This document shows, piece by piece, positions 14,508 to 18,813 of a DNA stretch of 18,813 bases. Under the pieces are notes generated by a model, which was given only the letters and a program-made list of their open reading frames with translations, was not told the DNA's origin and did no database searches. This DNA comes from an uncultured Candidatus Saccharibacteria bacterium (lineage in GTDB: Bacteria > Patescibacteria > Saccharimonadia > Saccharimonadales > UBA4665): contig CAIYEO010000014.1 in assembly GCA_903925195.1 (NCBI GenBank), positions 1-18,813 of the forward strand, given 5' to 3'. The position numbers and the translations under genes were made by a program. Position 1 is the stretch's first letter; every line of letters begins with the position of its first letter.

Positions 14508-16175
14508 TTAGTAGGCAGTATTGTTTTGTAATACATACTCTAACCATGATTTGGCAATAAGCTCATGATCTGCGTTATTATTCACAGTGTCAATCTTTGT
14601 ATCAGTATTATTAGCTAATTTACATATACTATAAACCAGTTCACCTTGCACTAGGTTTATGTAATTATCTACAGCTGCAGAGTAAAGAAAGTTTATGGCA
14701 TTTCCATCATTCAATAAATTAAATGAATGTCCCCTTTTTGAATAATTTGTAATGTTGGGATCAATTACTTGCTTATCATATTCTGTATCGAGTAGAGTGA
14801 GGTCAAACTCGTCATCTGATGATGTCGCGGATGAGACAAATGCATTCTTCTTTAAATCTCTTAGCTTAACTATATCTAAAGCTCTTGCTCCGGTTGCACA
14901 AAAAATGACATCACATTCCTTGATGAGTTCATCGATACTACAGACTGTTGCGCCATCACAAGATGCCTGAATACTTCTCATAGCGTTTATTTCACAAACT
15001 CTAGGACGAATATTTCTCTGCTGTAGGTAGTTTCCTATTCCTCTACCTATTTTTCCATACCCTATAATTCCGCAGCTTTTGTACGTTATTAAAAGGTTTA
15101 TCTGCCTTAAAACTGTTTCGGTAGCATGAGCAATGCCATGACCTACAAGTTGATCCTCGTAGCTTTTTAGCGGGCTTCTTGCAACCGACATTACTATACA
15201 TTTTTTGTAACTGTTTGCTTCGTATTTCTGTAAGCCATTTTCAGTATCCTCAATAATGCCTAAAAGTTTTGAGCCAAGTGCCTTTTTTAAGTTTTCAATG
15301 ATTTCACTAAAATACCCACCAATATCTATGAGACATACCTTATCATGAGCTTTTAATAGTTTAATGAGTTCGTTTGGGTTACTATTCAGCGATTCTCTCG
15401 TAAATTGGTCGAGTAAAGGTATGCTCTCTTTTTCAAGTCTTTTACGTGTACTTTGATTGATAGATTTAGGTTTCGGGATAATACCAATTAGATTAAAATT
15501 TTCATTTAAGCTTTTTATATATTCCTCTGAACTTGGAATGATGTGGGATACGGCTATTACAGATACCTTTTTACTATCACCAGTAATTAGTGATCTAAAG
15601 AAACTTTTAACATTTGGCTCAATCAACGCACTGATTTTATCAGCAACGTTTTTGAAGTTTGGATATTCAGCAAAATCTTCCCAGTCAACCCATTTATAAC
15701 TATTAGATTCTGTTGGGTCAAACGCAATATTTATGTTTTTTGTAGTATATAAAAACCTAAAATCGTGATGGTAATGCGCAGGTTCTTTTTTCTTTTCATT
15801 TTTAGGTATGTGGTGAGTATCAATGTCGAACGGAATATTAATTGAGTTAGGATGGGCAGAGTGTAGTGTGAGGTCACTTCTTTTCAGGCCTGTCTCTTCT
15901 TCTATTTCTCTCAATGTTGCATCAACCAATGACTCGTCAGCCGTTTCTATGTGACCACCGGGCTGAAGAAGTTTACCTAAAGATTTGTGGTCAAGAAGTA
16001 AAATCTGCCCACCATTATCAGTCATGACAAAAGCGCTGGCGGTAACATGACCATCAAAATTATTTCGAGATAATATATCCTTAGGTGAGTTGAGTTGATT
16101 GGTAAGCATACTAAGCTTTTCCGCCTCTTCAGGGTGAAAATGAAGATATGTATCTAATAAGTTTTTTATATTCAT
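14508..16175 (-). CDS. NUDIX-adenosylhomocysteinase-like fusion
   Basis: This 555-residue two-domain protein has a NUDIX hydrolase at residues about 40-180, with the Nudix box at 74-97 (GHIETAD-E, then LREIEEETGL). The extra residue before the first Glu is seen in other NUDIX proteins. Residues about 200-525 resemble S-adenosylhomocysteine hydrolase: LIDIGGYFSEII (282-293), IIEDTENGLQKYE (307-319), a LKSYED segment near 336 that resembles the KxxxD active-site lysine region, the NAD-binding GYGKIGRGIG (372-381) with E395 ending the second strand, and DVIFCATGA (422-430). This could be an NAD-dependent enzyme acting on a nucleoside-like compound supplied by the NUDIX domain. A leaderless-type ATG follows TATAAT by eight bases. 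It is convergent with the EEP gene and divergent from the kinase gene. Confidence 0.87.
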   Translation of the reverse strand: MNIKNLLDTYLHFHPEEAEKLSMLTNQLNSPKDILSRNNFDGHVTASAFVMTDNGGQILLLDHKSLGKLLQPGGHIETADESLVDATLREIEEETGLKRSDLTLHSAHPNSINIPFDIDTHHIPKNEKKKEPAHYHHDFRFLYTTKNINIAFDPTESNSYKWVDWEDFAEYPNFKNVADKISALIEPNVKSFFRSLITGDSKKVSVIAVSHIIPSSEEYIKSLNENFNLIGIIPKPKSINQSTRKRLEKESIPLLDQFTRESLNSNPNELIKLLKAHDKVCLIDIGGYFSEIIENLKKALGSKLLGIIEDTENGLQKYEANSYKKCIVMSVARSPLKSYEDQLVGHGIAHATETVLRQINLLITYKSCGIIGYGKIGRGIGNYLQQRNIRPRVCEINAMRSIQASCDGATVCSIDELIKECDVIFCATGARALDIVKLRDLKKNAFVSSATSSDDEFDLTLLDTEYDKQVIDPNITNYSKRGHSFNLLNDGNAINFLYSAAVDNYINLVQGELVYSICKLANNTDTKIDTVNNNADHELIAKSWLEYVLQNNTAY

Positions 16176-16183
16176 TGAGATGA

Positions 16184-16189
16184 ATTATA
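16184..16189 (-). promoter_or_regulatory. -10 box of NUDIX fusion gene
   Basis: A minus-strand TATAAT lies eight bases before the ATG at 16175. The gap between this gene and the kinase gene is only 73 bp and holds both promoters. Confidence 0.55.
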
Positions 16190-16210
16190 ACAATAGAAGT
16201 AATTTAAAGC

Positions 16211-16239
16211 TAGACGATATTTAATAATTATTGTATAAT
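16211..16239 (+). promoter_or_regulatory. Promoter of kinase gene
   Basis: TAGACG (16211-16216) and a perfect TATAAT (16234-16239) are 17 bp apart. Nine bases separate TATAAT from the ATG at 16249, again a leaderless-type start. Confidence 0.65.
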
Positions 16240-16248
16240 CTGCAAATA

Positions 16249-16842
16249 ATGAAACTTCCTGAAATAATTGGTGTTGCAGGAACGAATGGATCCGGTAAAG
16301 ATACCCTTGCTATCGTGCGCTCTCAATTACAAGGATGCCTACATGTAACTGTGAGCGATATATTAAGACAACACCTTATTTCAGAAGGTGTGCCATTAGA
16401 ACGAAAGAATCTATCAGATCTTAGCAGGCATTGGCGTGATGAAAGTGGTGATCATGGTATCCTTGTTACGAAAACTATTGGACGGTACATGGGCGAGAAA
16501 GCACTAATGGGATACAATGGGCTATCCGTAGTAAGCCTTAGACATCCAGAAGAGGCTAGGCGTGTTCAAGAAAGAGAAGGCATAGTTTTGTGGGTTGATG
16601 CAGACCCTTACAAAAGGTATTTACGCATCAGCGAAGCTCAAAGAGGGCGTATTGACGACAATAAGACTTATCACGAGTTTTTAGTTGAGGAAGAGCGAGA
16701 CATGAATCCTGGCGATAGTGCTGATCCCGCATGCGTGAATATGGGCGCTGTACGTGATATTGCAGACTTAGTCGTTGTTAATAATTATGAAACACAGAAC
16801 GAATATATTGAGCAATTGGTTAAGCGTTTTGAATTATCCTAA
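16249..16842 (+). CDS. P-loop nucleoside/nucleotide kinase-like protein
   Basis: This 197-residue single-domain P-loop protein has Walker A GTNGSGKDT at residues 11-19. A VSDILRQ segment (substrate side), SVVSLRHPEEARRVQ, a strand ending in VLWVDADPYKRYLR and a lid-like RGRIDDN follow, with ADLVVVNN near the C-terminus. The order matches small kinases of the dephospho-CoA kinase, dNMP kinase and UPF0200 type. All share a P-loop with D or S/T after the lysine and end in an (A)D-x-V-(I/V)-x-N strand. The substrate is likely a nucleotide or a similar phosphate acceptor. The ATG at 16249 is chosen over an in-frame TTG at 16231 because the promoter's TATAAT overlaps that codon's neighbourhood. It may act with the neighbouring NUDIX fusion on a shared nucleotide. 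Confidence 0.8.
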   Translation: MKLPEIIGVAGTNGSGKDTLAIVRSQLQGCLHVTVSDILRQHLISEGVPLERKNLSDLSRHWRDESGDHGILVTKTIGRYMGEKALMGYNGLSVVSLRHPEEARRVQEREGIVLWVDADPYKRYLRISEAQRGRIDDNKTYHEFLVEEERDMNPGDSADPACVNMGAVRDIADLVVVNNYETQNEYIEQLVKRFELS

Positions 16843-16853
16843 TCGAAAAAATA

Positions 16854-17339
16854 TTAAAATTTCAAAAGCTTTAAAATTTTGCGTTGATAAGGATCTTCAT
16901 TCGGAAACATATCAATAATTGCCAAACTGTTGAGTGTTATTTTGTTACCAATGTTGATTTGTGCGTGTGGCTGTACAGTTGCGTGCGCTTTGAATCCCGC
17001 CTCCGTATACTGAGGATCATTAAATTTAACACCCGCTTCTTTTAATAGTTTAACCACTGCATAATGTATGTCTACTAATTCTTTGCTCATTTCTAAGATA
17101 GTGACCTGAATCTGTTTCTCCGGTCCAAAATACTCAGTATGTGACCCTACAGCATTCGCTGGCTTCAATTGTTTAGCTAATTCTGCTAGTTCGTCTTTGA
17201 ATTTAGCTATATCCCATTCTATAGAAAACGTATCAGCAATAGTTACATGAAGCGGCCAGTTATTTGAAGGATACTCATAACCTTCAGGCTTTTCTTCTAA
17301 CAGGGCAATAATAGTGTATTTTTGAGTGAATTTTTGCAT
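16854..17339 (-). CDS. 2H (LigT-like) phosphoesterase
   Basis: This 161-residue protein carries the two H-x-T motifs of the 2H superfamily, HVT at 31-33 and HAT at 119-121, spaced as in 2'-5' RNA ligase and cyclic-phosphodiesterase proteins. Such enzymes open 2',3'-cyclic phosphates or cleave 2'-5' linkages, in RNA ends or in small nucleotides. There is no membrane segment. The ATG follows a TAGAAT box by six bases, so a leaderless start is possible. It is convergent with the kinase gene across 11 bp. It is the last protein gene before the second tRNA-Gln and fits the phosphoester theme of this block, but it is also a common free-standing gene in bacteria. Confidence 0.87.
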   Translation of the reverse strand: MQKFTQKYTIIALLEEKPEGYEYPSNNWPLHVTIADTFSIEWDIAKFKDELAELAKQLKPANAVGSHTEYFGPEKQIQVTILEMSKELVDIHYAVVKLLKEAGVKFNDPQYTEAGFKAHATVQPHAQINIGNKITLNSLAIIDMFPNEDPYQRKILKLLKF

Positions 17340-17583
17340 ATAGTCATTCTAACACAATTGCAGCTGCATTAAGATACTAAATTGAAAATTTTTTGCGCGT
17401 GGACCGAATACAGAACACAGATGAACAAAAGAGAAGCTAGGGACATCTCAGGAAGTGTTAACATTAGATTGTGAACGATGCAAATAAAAACGACCTTGAG
17501 GATAACGCTAAACACTTCTGGCTATACTGCCTAGCCATAGTTGGCGCTTTAGTGCGTGAATAACGTTTTTTACATCTGTTTGG

Positions 17584-17589
17584 TATAAT
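17584..17589 (+). promoter_or_regulatory. Extended -10 promoter of tRNA-Gln copy 2
   Basis: The sequence TGGTATAAT has the TGN extension before TATAAT, 26 bases before the tRNA. It is unrelated to the sequence upstream of copy 1, so the duplicated tRNA brought or gained its own promoter. Confidence 0.6.
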
Positions 17590-17615
17590 CTAATAGTTCT
17601 ACATTCAGCCACTAT

Positions 17616-17689
17616 TGGGAGTTGGCCAAGCGGTAAGGCACTGGGTTCTGGTCCCAGGATCGGGGGTTCGAATCCCTCATTCCCAGCCA
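17616..17689 (+). tRNA. tRNA-Gln (anticodon CTG), copy 2
   Basis: This copy is identical to copy 1 (8492-8565) except for one base: acceptor-stem position 6 is G instead of A, making a G-U wobble with the unchanged partner. Anticodon CTG is at 17648-17650 and CCA is encoded. Homology stops two bases before the tRNA and right after CCA, so only the tRNA itself is repeated. It is the border between the two accessory blocks. Confidence 0.97.
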
Positions 17690-17708
17690 CGATTTGTAAA
17701 TACTACTA

Positions 17709-17714
17709 TATAAT
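17709..17714 (+). promoter_or_regulatory. -10 box of orphan nucleotidyltransferase gene
   Basis: A perfect TATAAT lies nine bases before the ATG at 17724. The -35 position falls in the tRNA 3' end and has no match, so read-through from the tRNA may add to expression. Confidence 0.5.
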
Positions 17715-17723
17715 GAGTCATAT

Positions 17724-18140
17724 ATGCCGATAAATATTAAATCAAAACTAGCCGGCTTAAATCTACTTACTGATAACTCTATTGTCATCGGCTCTGGCAT
17801 TATGAACGCTTTAAATATAAGGCCTAGTAACGATATTGATGTCGTTGTTTCGAGTTCTACGTATGAAAACTTGAGAACATCTGGCAAATTTAATGTTGAA
17901 ACTAAGCATGGTCGCCAAATTCTTACAGACAGTATATTTGAAATTGGTAAATCATGGAGTGTGCTTGGAAAGGATTATAATTTAACTGATCTACTAAAAG
18001 AATCTGTCATTATTAATGACGTTCATTATATAACCCTAGATTTCCTTCTTAGTGTTAAAGAAAGCTGGCTTCAGGATGAAAATGTTCGCCAAAAAGATTT
18101 AGAAGACGTTCAGCTGATCAAGGAACATAAGACTAGATAA
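17724..18140 (+). CDS. Orphan nucleotidyltransferase-like protein
   Basis: This 138-residue protein has a short nucleotidyltransferase signature: VIGSGIMNALNIRPSNDIDVVV, with G23-S24 and the metal-binding D37-x-D39 pair. LDFLLSVKESW and RQKDLEDVQLIKEH near the C-terminus resemble the ends of AbiEii/MNT-like transferases. It is close to the minimum size for the fold. Small transferases of this kind often act as toxins or antitoxins, but no HEPN partner is beside it. It is the first gene after tRNA-Gln copy 2 and is convergent with a toxin-antitoxin pair across 28 bp; all lie between the tRNA and its 3' fragment. A real but uncharacterised protein; function open. Confidence 0.75.
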   Translation: MPINIKSKLAGLNLLTDNSIVIGSGIMNALNIRPSNDIDVVVSSSTYENLRTSGKFNVETKHGRQILTDSIFEIGKSWSVLGKDYNLTDLLKESVIINDVHYITLDFLLSVKESWLQDENVRQKDLEDVQLIKEHKTR

Positions 18141-18168
18141 AAATCAGACCTAGACTCTCAGCCAAGTA

Positions 18169-18426
18169 CTATTTATAAACGTCCTTGCGATGTTGAATAC
18201 GGAGTAATTTTATAACATTTCCATCAATATCGAATACAGCTCTAAAGTTTCCTATTCTCCATCGGTAGTTACCGTCTTTTGAATCAACGAGTTTTTTTGC
18301 ATATTGTATTGGATCATCTTGATCTAAATAAAATTTTAACTTCTTTGCAACTCTTTTTTGCACTACACTATCTAAAGATTGGATATCATTTCTAGCTCTG
18401 CTTTCAATCTTAAGCTCAAACTTCAT
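18169..18426 (-). CDS. RelE/ParE-family toxin
   Basis: This 85-residue basic protein has the RelE/ParE ending YRWRIGNFRAVFDIDG and LLRIQHRKDVYK, where the Arg, His and Arg residues match the family's conserved positions. RelE-type members cut mRNA on the ribosome and ParE-type members poison gyrase; the sequence alone does not separate them, though the HRKDVY end is common in RelE-like toxins. It starts five bases after the antitoxin stop, so the two are one operon. Confidence 0.88.
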   Translation of the reverse strand: MKFELKIESRARNDIQSLDSVVQKRVAKKLKFYLDQDDPIQYAKKLVDSKDGNYRWRIGNFRAVFDIDGNVIKLLRIQHRKDVYK

Positions 18427-18431
18427 CGCAC

Positions 18432-18689
18432 TTATATTTTACCCCAAACATCACCAAAGACCTCTTCAGGAGTATATAACTCTTTGCTTTTTCGTGCCGC
18501 CGCAATACTCTCTACGTATTCAGGATTTTGTACAGCAAGCAAATCTTCTAAAGTATCTATATCAATAAGAGCAGATTCAACCTTACCGTGCCGCTTGACA
18601 AGTATCAGGTTCTTATTACCTCGTACGGCATCCAATACGTCAGATAAGTTCTTGCGCATGGCCGATGCATCTATAGTATTCGTACTCAT
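18432..18689 (-). CDS. Phd/YefM-family antitoxin
   Basis: This 85-residue protein begins with SAMRKNLSDVLDAVRGNKNLILVKRHGKVESALIDIDTLEDL in parts, the typical Phd/YefM DNA-binding fold (residues 1-50). The C-terminus should wrap around and block the toxin. A strong ribosome site (AAAGGAGC) precedes the ATG. Such antitoxins usually repress their own operon by binding the promoter region; a 10-bp palindrome lies in the leader. Confidence 0.88.
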   Translation of the reverse strand: MSTNTIDASAMRKNLSDVLDAVRGNKNLILVKRHGKVESALIDIDTLEDLLAVQNPEYVESIAAARKSKELYTPEEVFGDVWGKI

Positions 18690-18700
18690 ATTAAGCTCCT

Positions 18701-18710
18701 TTAGTACTAA
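18701..18710. promoter_or_regulatory. Possible antitoxin operator palindrome
   Basis: TTAGTACTAA is a perfect 10-bp palindrome in the leader of the toxin-antitoxin operon, just after the predicted transcription start. It overlaps the ribosome-site region and could be a Phd/YefM binding site. Confidence 0.35.
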
Positions 18711-18726
18711 TATTTGTTACATATTT

Positions 18727-18756
18727 ATTGTACCTTGATGATGTACGTTTAGTCAA
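18727..18756 (-). promoter_or_regulatory. Toxin-antitoxin operon promoter
   Basis: Read on the minus strand, TTGACT (18751-18756) and TACAAT (18727-18732) are 18 bp apart. The leader then carries an AAAGGAGC ribosome site, so this imported operon uses a conventional start. Confidence 0.65.
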
Positions 18757-18793
18757 TCCTTTTTGTAACTTATAGAACATTTTATGTAAGTTA

Positions 18794-18813
18794 GAATCCC
18801 TCATTCCCAGCCA
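18794..18813 (+). repeat. tRNA-Gln 3'-end fragment (att-like site)
   Basis: GAATCCCTCATTCCCAGCCA is an exact 20-base copy of the 3' end of both tRNA-Gln genes (8546-8565, 17670-17689); with one mismatch the match extends to GTT upstream. The rest of the tRNA is missing. Such partial copies mark the far border of elements that integrate at a tRNA 3' end. The window ends exactly here. Confidence 0.85.

Noticed and set aside
17340..17583. Possible small RNA with GAAGTGTT (17452-17459) pairing AACACTTC (17511-17518)
   Set aside because: An 8-bp stem with a 51-base loop and no promoter or terminator around it is too weak to call.
17508..17690. Minus-strand open frame of 60 codons across tRNA-Gln copy 2, starting MAGNEGFEPP
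   Set aside because: It is the antisense of the tRNA, a well-known false protein call; the same holds for the overlapping frame at 17612-17887.
1..18813. CRISPR array or phage gene cluster
   Set aside because: No regularly spaced repeats, cas genes, integrase, terminase or capsid genes were seen.

Overview
This is an AT-rich, tightly packed bacterial window. I read it as a small-genome bacterium, most likely from the Candidate Phyla Radiation and possibly a Saccharibacteria relative. The grounds are compact divergent and convergent gene pairs, frequent TATAAT boxes 6-12 bases before start codons (leaderless-type starts), pheS/pheT/rmuC genes with diverged sequences, and tRNAs with encoded CCA. 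This lineage call is inference and no marker gene here proves it.

Layout. (1) 1-1908: a tiny zinc-finger gene (107-292, minus) between two 14-bp inverted arms (27-40 and 432-445) with AAAG outside each arm and a 51-bp dyad (380-430) beside it; then an acidic protein of unknown function (677-1678, plus); then a hairpin-bearing spacer. (2) 1909-8328, core genes: pheS-pheT plus a small membrane protein on the minus strand, a divergent GH63-like glycosidase, and rmuC with a strong minus-strand terminator behind its promoter. (3) 8492-8565: tRNA-Gln(CTG) number 1. (4) 8717-17339: a 9 kb accessory block with a PLP sugar-type aminotransferase, an IolG-like oxidoreductase, a histidine phosphatase-nucleotidyltransferase fusion, a GlnD-like nucleotidyltransferase, an EEP phosphodiesterase/phosphatase, a NUDIX-adenosylhomocysteinase-like fusion, a P-loop kinase and a 2H phosphoesterase. 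(5) 17616-17689: tRNA-Gln(CTG) number 2, one base different from the first. (6) 17724-18689: an orphan nucleotidyltransferase and a Phd/RelE-type toxin-antitoxin pair. (7) 18794-18813: an exact 20-base copy of the tRNA-Gln 3' end.

Together, tRNA - 9.1 kb - tRNA - 1.1 kb - tRNA 3' fragment looks like two tandem insertions at one tRNA-Gln site. No integrase is visible. The first block carries the most interesting content. Aminotransferase, sugar/cyclitol dehydrogenase and phosphatase resemble the three activities that make kanosamine (NtdA/NtdC/NtdB), or steps of aminocyclitol synthesis. Around them sit two nucleotidyltransferase domains, a kinase and several phosphoester-cleaving enzymes. A nucleotide-linked amino-sugar or amino-cyclitol pathway is a testable hypothesis, not an established function; independently acquired cargo is the alternative.
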